Assembly (NCBI RefSeq): GCF_000336915.1
Contig: NZ_AOMD01000029.1
Location: forward strand, 83,227-147,226
DNA: 64,000 nt
Origin: Halococcus saccharolyticus DSM 5350
GTDB taxonomy: Archaea; Halobacteriota; Halobacteria; Halobacteriales; Halococcaceae
Direction: 5' to 3'
The translations under genes and the position numbers were made by a program. Below, in pieces: positions 54,666 through 63,874 of this stretch. The notes beneath the pieces are model-generated. The model was not told the DNA's origin, made no database searches, and saw only the letters and a list, made by a program, of their open reading frames with translations. Within the stretch, counting starts at the first letter, position 1, and every line of letters begins with the position of its first letter.

Positions 54666-55524
54666 TGCATGACGAATCTACCTAGCCGACCTCAGATGTT
54701 GTAGACGGCGGCGGTGAGCGAGATTTCACGGAACTGGCGATACCACGCTCGCGCTCGGACGGCTCCGCCGTGCAAGCGCTTGATTACCGAGTTCACGCTC
54801 TCACAGAGCGAACGCTGGTGGTAGCGTTCGTTCTCAATTCGCGCGTTGTGCGCGTGATCGTAGGGCGCGAAGACGCGGCGTTTGATCAGCGGACGGACGC
54901 CTTCGGCTCGGAGAGCCCTGCGGAAGCTCATATCATCGTAGCCCTTGTCAGCGGCGAGACTGAGCAGGTCGCCCTGCGGAACGCGGGCGACTGCGGGCCG
55001 ACGTTCGTCCCGCTAGGCCACTTCGCGCTGCAGTGAACGTCGATCACCGCGCCCTGCGCGGTATCGACGAGAAACGTTGCTTGAACCGTTCCTACGTCTC
55101 GGTCACACCGCCTGAGGTAGTGGCTCGACGCCTCCCGGCGATCGAAGTAAGTGGCGTCGATGGCGGCGTGGCTCGACTGGTCGAGCAGCTCCGACGAGAG
55201 TCGGAGCTGCTCTCGCCAGACAGCCATCGGTGCGCGGTCGAAGGACTTGCACAGCGCGGATGGGCCAATGAATTCGCCCCGCCGGAGTGCGAGCGCGGTT
55301 CGCACTCACTTCATCTCTTCGGCCCAGTCGAGAACGTCGTTGAGCGTCGCTTTCATGTGAACGCGGAGAAAGTGCAGGACAGCGTGCTTCCAGCCGGCAA
55401 CTTCGTTTCCGGCGGGATCGCTGATCTGCAGTATCGCGGCATCGGTGAGTTTTCGTGTGATCGAGACAGCTTGTTTCACGAAGCGGAAGAGGACCTTTTG
55501 TACAACTGGCTTCTTCCGCTTCAA
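54666..55524 (-). mobile_element. broken IS5-type transposase element
   Basis: Three frames on the minus strand together read an IS5-family transposase: MKATLNDVLDWAEEM (55524-55306), AAIDATYFDRREASSHY (to 54928), and LAADKGYDD with YHQRSLCESVNSVIKRLHGGAVRARAWYRQFREI (to 54692). An in-frame stop near 55305 and a one-base frameshift near 54940 break it. The DDE residues are mostly present. The left boundary holds TGCATGACGAATCTACCTAG (54666), the IS end seen at other places. The other inverted repeat was not found, so the element is truncated as well as mutated. Confidence 0.85.
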
Positions 55525-55639
55525 CGCTGTCGTTCTAACGACTCAACCTGCCACCATCGGTGAATTCAATAGAACCGTATGATAGTTTTGCCACCCTCCA
55601 ATTGACCACGGCGAGCAGCCATCAATTGACAATTATCCA

Positions 55640-56008
55640 TTAACTTATGATATTCACTAATCCGTCTGCCAATCCAACTACGAGGAGTGCCCCGAGTAAA
55701 TTCATGGTAGTGTACCAGCCCGAAAGGAAGCGGTTACCGTCTTCCCAGAGTCGAATCGTATCCACGGAAAACGAAGAAAACGTCGTATACGAACCGCAGG
55801 CACCCGTCCCGACGGCGTAAAGGACAGCATCGCTCGCTCCTAGAAACGTGATGAGCGCGAGAACAAAGGTTCCGACAACATTTACAACGAACGTCCCGTA
55901 CGGAAACGTCCGACTACCGATGAAGCCACTCACGTACTGATTAGTACCATACCGGAGGAGTGCCCCAATAGTTGCACCCGCGCCGACAAGGTAGGCTGGA
56001 TTCACCAT
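55640..56008 (-). CDS. crcB: fluoride channel subunit CrcB (second)
   Basis: A 122-residue membrane protein with four helices. It has GAGATIGALLRYGTNQYV, the asparagine motif VVNVVGTFVLALITFLGASD and GACGSYTTFSSFSVDTIRLWEDG, in which the phenylalanine box and the TTFSSFS segment line the F- path. It starts with ATG 56008, two bases after the first crcB gene, and the two probably form one dual-topology heteromer. It exports fluoride. Confidence 0.92.
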   Translation of the reverse strand: MVNPAYLVGAGATIGALLRYGTNQYVSGFIGSRTFPYGTFVVNVVGTFVLALITFLGASDAVLYAVGTGACGSYTTFSSFSVDTIRLWEDGNRFLSGWYTTMNLLGALLVVGLADGLVNIIS

Positions 56009-56010
56009 TT

Positions 56011-56397
56011 TCAATCTGCCTCTATGGATTTTGCAGCGGCTCGTCCTGCAAGGACGGCTGCGAAGCCGACGCCATAATTTGTGACAACATTTAGAATACT
56101 GATTACCGGTGCTGCCTGTATCGTCTCTAGCGCAAATGTGCTATACGTAGTGAGCGAAGAAAGAAAACCGGTTGAAGCGACGTAGCCAGTTTCTTCCTTG
56201 AGTACACCGACAAGTTCAGCCTCGTAGGAAAGAAATCCAAGGGCTAGACATCCCAGAGCGTTCGCCGCGAAAGTTCCCCCAAGTCCTGGAATCACGAGAG
56301 CAAGGAAATTTCTGAAGCTCGCGCCGGCGAATCCACCAATGGCGATAAGGAGAACTATTTCCAGTGCTCGAAGTCTTTCCTCTGTTGTCTGGCTCAT
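56011..56397 (-). CDS. crcB: fluoride channel subunit CrcB (first)
   Basis: A 128-residue paralogue with the same pattern: IAIGGFAGASFRNFLALVIPGLGGTFAANALGCLALGFLSYE and STGFLSSLTTYSTFALETIQAA. The first Arg and Asn and the T-T-Y-S-T-F motif of Fluc channels are present. It leads the pair. An ATATAGTG box (56427-56434) is about 30 bases before the ATG. No fluoride riboswitch sequence was recognised. Confidence 0.92.
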   Translation of the reverse strand: MSQTTEERLRALEIVLLIAIGGFAGASFRNFLALVIPGLGGTFAANALGCLALGFLSYEAELVGVLKEETGYVASTGFLSSLTTYSTFALETIQAAPVISILNVVTNYGVGFAAVLAGRAAAKSIEAD

Positions 56398-56549
56398 AAC
56401 TTCGTCTTTCACCCGATGTATTTCACTATATGTGTGTGCCAATTGTAAGGAGATCTTGGTGTTGGCAGAGAGTACAATTTGTACTGAGAAGTGGCATTTT
56501 AGCCGTCTAAATAAGCTTTTACTACATGATGTCAGTTATTATTGATTAG

Positions 56550-56559
56550 ACATAAATAC
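56550..56559 (+). promoter_or_regulatory. TATA-like box of the first formamidase gene
   Basis: ACATAAATAC lies 27-36 bases before the ATG at 56586; the transcript should be leaderless or nearly so. Confidence 0.5.
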
Positions 56560-56585
56560 TCACAGAATGAGTGTGAGTCTGTATC

Positions 56586-57845
56586 ATGCCAGAAACTGTG
56601 TTCGAGGTTGACGTCGATGAGGATCCAGCGGACCAGCCGGACCCAATCGTCAATCGGTGGCATCCCGACGTACCACCGGCCGCAAGCGTAGAACCGGGTG
56701 ACACGTTCCGCGTTGAACAGCTCGATTGGACGGGTGGTCAGGTAAACAACGACGACAGTGCAAACGATATTCGGGACATGGACCTCGACCCGAATCATCA
56801 CCTGAGCGGGCCAATTGAGGTCAAAGGTGCCGAACCCGGCGACATGCTGGTGGTCGATATCCTTGATCTCGGCCCGTTCCAAGACCACGAGTGGGGCTTT
56901 ACCGGAATCTTCGATCAAGAGAACGGGGGAGGATTCCTCACGGACCATTTCCCGGAGGCACGGAAAACCATCTGGGATCTCAATGGTGCCTACGCATCGT
57001 CCAGACATATCGAGGATGTCCGATTCCCCGGACTCGCCCATCCAGGGATTATGGGTACTGCACCATCTCACGAACTTCTCGAAGAGTGGAACGAGCGCGA
57101 GCAGGCACTCATCGACCGTGGTCCAGAGGACGAGACAGCAGTGAACCACGAGACTCGCGGCGACGAGCCACCACTCGCGCTTCCGCCAGAGCCGAACGAC
57201 GTCCTGTTGGGAGACATGGACGAGGACGACGTCGACGAGGCGGCTGAGAAAGCTGCCCGGACCATCCCACCACGTGAAAACGCGGGTAACTGTGACATCA
57301 AGAACCTCAGCCGCGGGTCGCGGGTGTACATTCCAGTGTTCGTCGAGGGAGCGAACCTCGTCGTTGGCGACCTACACTTCTCACAGGGCGACGGGGAGAT
57401 CACGTTCTGTGGAGCAATCGAAATGGCTGGGTTCCTCGACCTGCAGGTCGATGTCATCAAGAACGGTGTCGAAAAGATGGGGACTGACTACGCGATGTTC
57501 AAACCCGGCTATCAGGACCCAGACTTCTCGGATTACGTGGTTTTCGAGGGGTACTCCGTCGCCGAGGACGGCACCCAACACTACAAGAACGCTAACATTG
57601 GGATGCGACGCGCCTGCCTCGACGCTATCGACTACCTAACCAACTTCGGGTACACGCGCGAGCAGGCTTACTTCCTCCTCTGCACGATTCCGATCGAGAC
57701 TCGGATCGCCGGCATCGTTGATCTTCCTAATACGTGCGTCACGGTTTCAGTGCCGAACGAGTGCTTCGACATCGATATCGATCCCGATACACTCAGGGAT
57801 GGAACCAGCCCCACGGGTCGCGGTGACGTCGCCAAACCCTCGTGA
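56586..57845 (+). CDS. formamidase/acetamidase (FmdA/AmdA family), paralogue 1
   Basis: A 419-residue cytosolic hydrolase of short amides. It matches the family: NRWHPDVPPA at the start, LDWTGGQVNNDD, the metal-binding stretch HHLSGPIEVKGAEPGDMLVVDILDLGP, ENGGGFLTDHFPEA, SRGSRVYIPVFVEGANLVVGDLHFSQGDGE and CGAIEMAG. The product is formate or acetate plus ammonia. It is clearly homologous over its whole length to the gene at 62603, but lies 4.7 kb away, with unrelated genes between. It has its own promoter. Confidence 0.93.
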   Translation: MPETVFEVDVDEDPADQPDPIVNRWHPDVPPAASVEPGDTFRVEQLDWTGGQVNNDDSANDIRDMDLDPNHHLSGPIEVKGAEPGDMLVVDILDLGPFQDHEWGFTGIFDQENGGGFLTDHFPEARKTIWDLNGAYASSRHIEDVRFPGLAHPGIMGTAPSHELLEEWNEREQALIDRGPEDETAVNHETRGDEPPLALPPEPNDVLLGDMDEDDVDEAAEKAARTIPPRENAGNCDIKNLSRGSRVYIPVFVEGANLVVGDLHFSQGDGEITFCGAIEMAGFLDLQVDVIKNGVEKMGTDYAMFKPGYQDPDFSDYVVFEGYSVAEDGTQHYKNANIGMRRACLDAIDYLTNFGYTREQAYFLLCTIPIETRIAGIVDLPNTCVTVSVPNECFDIDIDPDTLRDGTSPTGRGDVAKPS

Positions 57846-57990
57846 GAGGACGGTTCTCTGTGAGATCGCTCATTCTGTATTAAATTTGTCCACAGGGTGC
57901 AATGGTATTGGGAAGTCAGGCGTCTAACAAGAATAAGAGGGGACTTCCGATAGGATATTCTACTTTTATCGGGTGAAGAAACAGGTTGAG

Positions 57991-58257
57991 CTATGACTCG
58001 CTTAGTATCTGTATCTGCCAAAGGCGCTGGTGGACATTCCATTTCCCAGTTTGGAGGTTCTGTGAAATGGTGTACTCGTTATCTTGTGAATCGACTAGCG
58101 TTACGGAATAGCGTTCGGTCTCTACCACTTCTAGAGGGTCATCTCGACCGTTGAACAGCAGTATGTCACCAACAGCTACGTCACTGAGGCGTTCGGTGAG
58201 TGCTTTTTCTGAGAGTGCCTCACGATTAGTCACATCAGTTGAGTCGTTTGGGTCCAT
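57991..58257 (-). CDS. hypothetical acidic protein, 88 residues
   Basis: It begins MDPNDSTDVTNREALSEKALTERLSDVAVGDILLFNGRDDPLEVVE and ends in a KWNVHQRLWQIQ strand. The second part is a small beta-barrel-like pattern. It is acidic, as expected for a halophile. No family was recognised. It is convergent with the formamidase gene. Confidence 0.6.
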   Translation of the reverse strand: MDPNDSTDVTNREALSEKALTERLSDVAVGDILLFNGRDDPLEVVETERYSVTLVDSQDNEYTISQNLQTGKWNVHQRLWQIQILSES

Positions 58258-58385
58258 CCATATCACCAGTATTAGGTCATAGTGTGATGTGATCTACCAT
58301 GTTACTTTCGATCACTTCACCCAACTAGCAAGGAAATCGATAGCCTGAGGTCCAGTGCTCTCAGTCAGCCACGACGGAAACTTTC

Positions 58386-60086
58386 CTAATGAGCGTGCCC
58401 GTGTCCTCCCATCGAGTGCCCAATTGACCACGGATAACCGCCCGTAGCAGCGTGAAGAGTATCTGAGTCTTCTTCTTCATCCTCGCCAGTATCGGTCTCA
58501 GGTGCTGCCGCAATGATGTCGTCGATTCGGATGAGCATAGTCGCAGCTTCGTAGGCGTTCGTGACGGCACGCTGTTTGATAGCTAGCGGCTCTAGTACAC
58601 CTGTAGTCACCATATCTCCGATGTCACCGTTCCGTATATCGAGTCCGATAGTCACGTTCCCCTCGTGTTGCCGACGACGGACATCAACGAGGGCATCGAT
58701 TGGATCCATTCCCGCGTTCTTCGCGAGCGTTCGAGGGAGTGTTTCGAGCGCGTCACCAAACGCCTCAATTGCCAGTTGTTCGCGCCCACTGATTCCTTCG
58801 GCATGTTTTCGAAGATCCTCTGCGAGCATGACTTCAGCCGCGCCGCCGCCGGGAAGTACCACCTGAGTTTCGATGGCCAATGTGAGTGCGTCGAGACAGT
58901 CATCGAGAACTCGCTTCATCTCCTCGTTGATGTGTTTGGTTCCACCACGGAGAAGAATCGAAACCTGCTTTGAGTTCAGGCATTCCGAGACAATCGCTAG
59001 TTCTCGATTACCGACCGACCGACGCTCGACGAGCCCTGCGTGGCCGGTGTCCATTGCTGTGAGCTGGTCCACTGTGCCAACATACCGGGCACCGGTTGCA
59101 TGACCCAATTTTATCAGTTCGTCCTTTCGTGTCCGTTCGACTGCGATGATATTCTCGCGGGCAAGCAGATACCGAATTGGGTCATCGATGCTCTTCTGGC
59201 AGAACACGACATCAGCGCCTGCGTCAGCGATAGTGGCGACGTACTCCTCGTAAACTTCGTCCTCGTAATCGAGAAACGCTTGGCGTTGCTCTGGAGTATC
59301 GAGGCTGACTGTTCCAAGTCCATCAACCGTCTCAATCGTCAGTTGATCATCAACGAGCGCAATTGTGGCGTCTTCAATTTGCCGCGGCAGCTCCGCCTCT
59401 GGCGCTACTATCGATGTCGATGAACTCTCTAGATCTATCACAAGACCGTCGATGACCTCCGAATCACGGTAGCCGCCACCAGCGACAGCCTGGTTGGTGA
59501 TGTTACGACGGTCAACAGTTCCATTATGCTCAATCGCTTGTACCGCTTCGACAGCTATCTCGGCAAGGAGTTGCGCGTCTGCCCCCTCCCACTTTCCCGT
59601 AATGACTGTACGGACGATATCCTGGAGTCGGTCTGGATTGTGCGCATCGATCTCGATTGCTTCGTTCTCAAGCGTCTCAAGCACCCGTTCGGCGGCCAGT
59701 CGATAGCCATCGGCGATTGTAGTAGGATGTAATCCTTGGTCGATGAGCGCTTCGGCGGCTCCGAGCAGTTCGCACGTCAGAATTACTGCGGTCGTGGTTC
59801 CGTCTCCCGTCGCGTCAGCCTGAGTTTCGGCGACCTGCATCACCATCTTGGCAGCAGGGTGATCGATTTCCATCCGGTCAAGAATGCTTGCTCCATCGTT
59901 CGTGACGATGACTTTGCCTTGCGAGGTCACCAACATTTTATCCATTCCACTGGGTCCGAGAGTTGTTCGGATCACTCCGGCGAGAGCTTGCCCTGCAGAG
60001 AAGTTGGCCTTTTGAGCATCTCGTCCTTGAAGACGCTCAGTGGTTCCGTTTACTGCTGGTTGCAACTGAGATATGGTACGTGCCAT
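58386..60086 (-). CDS. thermosome (group II chaperonin) subunit, divergent paralogue
   Basis: A 566-residue chaperonin subunit. The ATP-binding segments are present: TTLGPSGMDKMLV, VTNDGASIL and GDGTTTAVIL, and VLPGGGAAEVMLAEDLRKHAE in the equatorial domain; the apical domain lies at about 210-370. Haloarchaea have two or three such genes that build eight- or nine-membered double rings for ATP-driven folding. The usual Gly-Gly-Met tail is replaced by SMGGHGHAH after an acidic stretch. ATG 60086 was chosen over an upstream frame start. Two 15-base tandem repeats precede it. Confidence 0.93.
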   Translation of the reverse strand: MARTISQLQPAVNGTTERLQGRDAQKANFSAGQALAGVIRTTLGPSGMDKMLVTSQGKVIVTNDGASILDRMEIDHPAAKMVMQVAETQADATGDGTTTAVILTCELLGAAEALIDQGLHPTTIADGYRLAAERVLETLENEAIEIDAHNPDRLQDIVRTVITGKWEGADAQLLAEIAVEAVQAIEHNGTVDRRNITNQAVAGGGYRDSEVIDGLVIDLESSSTSIVAPEAELPRQIEDATIALVDDQLTIETVDGLGTVSLDTPEQRQAFLDYEDEVYEEYVATIADAGADVVFCQKSIDDPIRYLLARENIIAVERTRKDELIKLGHATGARYVGTVDQLTAMDTGHAGLVERRSVGNRELAIVSECLNSKQVSILLRGGTKHINEEMKRVLDDCLDALTLAIETQVVLPGGGAAEVMLAEDLRKHAEGISGREQLAIEAFGDALETLPRTLAKNAGMDPIDALVDVRRRQHEGNVTIGLDIRNGDIGDMVTTGVLEPLAIKQRAVTNAYEAATMLIRIDDIIAAAPETDTGEDEEEDSDTLHAATGGYPWSIGHSMGGHGHAH

Positions 60087-60530
60087 TACACTACACCCTA
60101 TCGGGTTCATGACGGCATCCCACAAAAACGTACCTAGCAATCACGTACCTAGCAATCGTTTCACCATTGACCGATGGTTCTGGTGAACCAAGGTAGCGAA
60201 CGATTCATCGAAACAGATACCCTCTTATCGGCACTCAGTAAGCGGAGATTACGCGATCAATTCTCTTGTGGCATAATACAATAAACTAGGTAGTGACTCG
60301 GTGATTGATCTTCGCGATTCTCCAAGTCGCCTACTGGATGCTAAGCGCGAGAAAGATGAATACGTCCAGCCAATCGCGTGAGATACCAATCATCTACATC
60401 CCACTGAACGTTTCAGAACAGAGATGGCAGCCGGATTCTGAACTGACCGTCCGTAATTGTTGGTCGAAGATGCAGGCGATAGATAATCTTTAACACACTC
60501 CTCCCGCTATTCAAGAGACACAATATAGCT
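60087..60530. other. 444-base divergent region between thermosome and HTH-like gene
   Basis: It contains the tandem repeats at 60129-60158 and, near 60486, an ATCTTTAACA stretch that may serve the rightward gene at 60531. No ORF or RNA was supported. Confidence 0.4.
60129..60158 (-). repeat. tandem repeat before the thermosome gene
   Basis: CGTACCTAGCAATCA (60129-60143) and CGTACCTAGCAATCG (60144-60158) are two head-to-tail 15-base units, 43-72 bases upstream of the ATG. The location suggests an activator or heat-shock regulator site, or a replication slip. Confidence 0.5.
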
Positions 60531-61169
60531 ATGGATCCATCACCGAACATCACCGACTGCGTCGACCTATACCTACACGTTTGGGATCGTTTTGGAGAAC
60601 ATCACTTCAGTGTGGAGCACCTGGTCGAACAGTCTGTCGACCAAGATGCCCGCTTCCTTAATGAGAAAGATGAGGCAAAGCGCCACCTCGATATGCTCGT
60701 CGAGTATGAATTGGTGAATCACGACGACGGACAGTATTGGGTCCACTGTCTGCCTGGCGAAGATCTCTCAGCATGGCGCGAGCGGACTCGCTCGCCAGAG
60801 GCGATCTACCGCCTGGTTCAGCAAGCCAACCAACAGCGAGAGCGTGAATCACAACTTGCTTTGCCTGAAACCTTCGAGTATGGGAATGAGAAGTTTGTGA
60901 GCGTCCCCGCTGATGAAAACACGGACAAAATGGATCTAGCATCAGTAGTGGCTAAACAAACGAACCGATCGTCAACGTTTGACGGGATTGTCGTCCGCTC
61001 ACCAGCCGACCAGATTGGATACATTCAGCAATTAGCCGACGAACTATGCGACGCTGAAGCGATGGGTGAGGCCGATCTACCCTACTATTTCGAAAAAGTC
61101 GCCTCTAATATTAGAGGGGAGCATAAAGACAATCTCGAATATCATCTTTATTTGCGCTCAGTACTTTGA
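60531..61169 (+). CDS. haloarchaeal hypothetical protein with winged-helix-like N-terminus
   Basis: A 212-residue acidic protein. Residues about 20-80 (FSVEHLVEQSVDQDARFLNEKDEAKRHLDMLVEYELVNHDDGQYWVHCLPGED) have the helix-helix-wing pattern of DNA-binding domains. The rest is helical without a known motif. It precedes the AhpD-like gene by 73 bases on the same strand and may regulate the amide genes that follow; this is a guess from position. Confidence 0.6.
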   Translation: MDPSPNITDCVDLYLHVWDRFGEHHFSVEHLVEQSVDQDARFLNEKDEAKRHLDMLVEYELVNHDDGQYWVHCLPGEDLSAWRERTRSPEAIYRLVQQANQQRERESQLALPETFEYGNEKFVSVPADENTDKMDLASVVAKQTNRSSTFDGIVVRSPADQIGYIQQLADELCDAEAMGEADLPYYFEKVASNIRGEHKDNLEYHLYLRSVL

Positions 61170-61242
61170 TTCGCTCAGAAATCTAGTCAAGACGACGTTT
61201 AGGACACAGTTATTTGCATGAGTGGAACACAGTTGGTACCAT

Positions 61243-61812
61243 ATGACATCTCGACCAGAGACAGTCAAGCCAGGAGAGTCTGACGACAGCAAGGTGAACG
61301 AACTGCTTCAGGAGGCTGAGAACGATTGGTACGGTGATACGGCATTCTTTGGAGCCATGGCTCATCAGCCGGATCTGTTCAAGCAAATCGTTTCTCTGTT
61401 ACGGGAGTTTTCCCAAAGTAAGCACATCGACCCGGAGACCCTCGAGCTAATTCGCCTCAAGATCGCGGAAGCCCACCAGTGTGCCTACTGCTCAACTGTT
61501 CGAACCCAAAAAGTGCGTGAGGAGGTCGCCCCCAAGGAGGAAGCGATCTTTGGAGATATTGACGCTGACACCCTAACACAGCGCGAATACCTGGCTGTAT
61601 ATCTCGCCGAACAACTCTCTGAAACACCTCATCAGATAACTGATGAATTTTTCGGCGATCTCCGTGAAGTATACTCTGAGGCAGAGATTTCTGAACTCCT
61701 GCTGTTTATTAGTATGGAAATAGGTCTTGATCGGTTTTGTATCGCCCTCGAACTCGATACGGCCGATGCGAGCTCATATCCTGATGACCTCGTCTACCCA
61801 TATGAACGATAA
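61243..61812 (+). CDS. carboxymuconolactone decarboxylase/AhpD-like protein
   Basis: A 189-residue protein. The helix pair ETLELIRLKIAEAHQCAYCSTVRTQKVREEV contains the C-x2-C motif and nearby His of AhpD-type peroxidase-reductase proteins, and the rest is all-helical as in the CMD fold. It may reduce peroxides or alkyl adducts by a thiol mechanism. ATG 61243 was chosen over a frame start seven codons earlier. It lies just before the AmiS gene, although the link to amide use is unclear. Confidence 0.85.
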   Translation: MTSRPETVKPGESDDSKVNELLQEAENDWYGDTAFFGAMAHQPDLFKQIVSLLREFSQSKHIDPETLELIRLKIAEAHQCAYCSTVRTQKVREEVAPKEEAIFGDIDADTLTQREYLAVYLAEQLSETPHQITDEFFGDLREVYSEAEISELLLFISMEIGLDRFCIALELDTADASSYPDDLVYPYER

Positions 61813-61934
61813 GACCACGAGATATAGATTAATAATACTGAAACTTATGAGAAGAATCTGACAAAAAATATAATACGCCCCAGATGTACACCGAGGTATG
61901 TTACCTGAAGACAAAATGAGAGTGAACGTGTAAC

Positions 61935-62459
61935 ATGTCATTGTATACCGTCCTTGGTATGGGACTGCTCTTCGTTGGCGGGGTTCTCATAGTGAACGGT
62001 ATCTGGTTGCTCGGTCGTGGTGATGACGCCGATGTCGCTATATTCAACTTCCTCACTGGGATCATCACGTTTTTGATCGTGCTCTGGTGGGGGTTCGGCG
62101 GCGACGCGTCGGAGGGAACGCCGTTCAACGCGGCGGGGACGATGCTCTTTTCGTTCACGTATCTCTGGCTCGGAGCGAATGCGTACCGGGGGATCGAGGA
62201 CCAACGGTCGTTCGGCTGGTACTGTGCCTTTGTCGCCGTTGTGGCGGTGCCAACTGGGTTTCTCGTCTTACAGACTGGGGATGTCGGACTCGCGGTCCTC
62301 TGGTGGATCTGGGCCGTGCTCTGGGCCACGTTCTTTGTCCTTCTTGGAATGGAACGCGCCGAGTATACCGGATCTATCGGGGGGTTCACGACGGCCGTCG
62401 GCATGGTGACCGGTGTTGCCGGCTACGTGATGGCCGCCGGCTTCTGGCCGTGGGCCTGA
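61935..62459 (+). CDS. AmiS/UreI-family amide channel
   Basis: A 174-residue membrane protein with six helices. It matches AmiS/UreI: LLFVGGVLIVNGIWLLG, a short loop, FNFLTGIITFLIVLWWGFGG, FNAAGTMLFSFTYLWLGAN, YCAFVAVVAVPTGFLVLQTG, VLWWIWAVLWATFFVLLGMER and a last Gly-rich helix. Known members let urea or short amides cross the membrane. The formamidase gene starts 143 bases downstream on the same strand, so uptake and hydrolysis are encoded side by side. Confidence 0.92.
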   Translation: MSLYTVLGMGLLFVGGVLIVNGIWLLGRGDDADVAIFNFLTGIITFLIVLWWGFGGDASEGTPFNAAGTMLFSFTYLWLGANAYRGIEDQRSFGWYCAFVAVVAVPTGFLVLQTGDVGLAVLWWIWAVLWATFFVLLGMERAEYTGSIGGFTTAVGMVTGVAGYVMAAGFWPWA

Positions 62460-62602
62460 AGATTTGCTAGATATTAGCTACACCTATATTCAGTCGACCA
62501 GTTTTGGACTGTTCTTGCTGTCGAAATGTCTTCTAAATTTCAAAAATGTTAAACCAGTCGAGGTAGACAGTTCTACGCGGACGTCATTGTCCAAGGATAA
62601 CA

Positions 62603-63874
62603 ATGCCCGAAGTAACGTTCGAAGTCGACGTGGACGAACCGCCCGACGAACAGCCCGGAGCCAATCCATTCAATCGGTGGCATCCGGACATTCCTGCGGT
62701 TGTCGAGTCTGATCCAGGCGAGACCATGCGTCTCGAGGCGCTTGACTGGACTGGCGGACAGATTCAAGATAATGATAACGCGGATGAAGTCCGTGACGTT
62801 GACCTCACACAGGTACATTATCTGGCTGGACCTGTCCACGTAAACGGTGCCGAACCCGGCGACTTGCTGAAAGTCGAGTTTCTCGACATGGGACCGCTCA
62901 ACGAACGAGCGGAATTCGGCTTTACTGGAACCTTCTCCCAACAGAACGGCGGTGGATTCCTCACCGACCATTTCCCCGACGCAGCGAAGTCGATCTGGGA
63001 CCTTGACGGTTATACTGTCTCGTCTCGACACATCCCGGATGTCCGCTATCAAGGAAAAATCCATCCGGGATTGGCTGGATGTGCTCCGAGTCAGGAACTC
63101 CTTGAAGAATGGAACGAGCGTGAACAAGGGCTAATCGACAAACATGAGGAGAACCCTGAGTCGATTCACAACCATCCGACCGGTGAAGAAGAGCCTCCGG
63201 TGGCGAACCCGCCGACGAAAGATGGTGCTCTCATGGGAGAGATGGACTCAGACGAAGCCGAACAGGCCGCAGAGGAAGCAGCCAGAACGGTTCCACCACG
63301 CGAACATGGCGGGAACCACGACATCAAAGATCTCTCGATAGGGTCCACAGTCTACTTCCCAGTTTACGTGGAGGGTGGCAAGTTCGGTATCGGAGACTTC
63401 CACGCCTCGCAAGGTGATGGCGAAATCACCTTCTGTGGCGCTATCGAGATGGCCGCGTACATCGACGTCAAGTTCGATCTCGTCAAGGAAGGCATGGAGA
63501 AACACGGCGTTGACCATCCAATATTCGAGCCAGGAAATCGAGGACCCACCTTCGAAGATTACGTCACCTTCTGTGGCTACTCGGTGACAGAGGATGGCGA
63601 ACAGCATTACATCGACTCGCACGTCGCCTACCGTCGTGCGTCGCTCCAAGCGATAGATTACCTAAAGAAATTCGGATACACTGGTCAACAGGCGCTCCAT
63701 ATCTTAGGAACAGCTCCCATAGAGGGACGACAAAGCGGAGTCGTCGACGTTCCAAATGCATGCTCGACGCTCGCACTTCCAAAGGGAGTATTCGACTTCG
63801 ACATCTCTCCAGAGAACTTCGGAGGACACGAGGACCGCGGCGACATCATCGTCACGGACGATCCGCTTGGATGA
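62603..63874 (+). CDS. formamidase/acetamidase (FmdA/AmdA family), paralogue 2
   Basis: A 423-residue cytosolic amide hydrolase. It has the same landmarks as the gene at 56586: FNRWHPDIPA, LDWTGGQIQDND, VHYLAGPVHVNGAEPGDLLKVEFLDMGP, QNGGGFLTDHFPDA, VEGGKFGIGDFHASQGDGE and FCGAIEMAAYIDVK. Sequence identity is high but well short of a recent copy. It follows AmiS on the same strand, so the pair is the better candidate for the amide-utilisation unit, while the distant paralogue may have a different substrate or regulation. Confidence 0.93.
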   Translation: MPEVTFEVDVDEPPDEQPGANPFNRWHPDIPAVVESDPGETMRLEALDWTGGQIQDNDNADEVRDVDLTQVHYLAGPVHVNGAEPGDLLKVEFLDMGPLNERAEFGFTGTFSQQNGGGFLTDHFPDAAKSIWDLDGYTVSSRHIPDVRYQGKIHPGLAGCAPSQELLEEWNEREQGLIDKHEENPESIHNHPTGEEEPPVANPPTKDGALMGEMDSDEAEQAAEEAARTVPPREHGGNHDIKDLSIGSTVYFPVYVEGGKFGIGDFHASQGDGEITFCGAIEMAAYIDVKFDLVKEGMEKHGVDHPIFEPGNRGPTFEDYVTFCGYSVTEDGEQHYIDSHVAYRRASLQAIDYLKKFGYTGQQALHILGTAPIEGRQSGVVDVPNACSTLALPKGVFDFDISPENFGGHEDRGDIIVTDDPLG

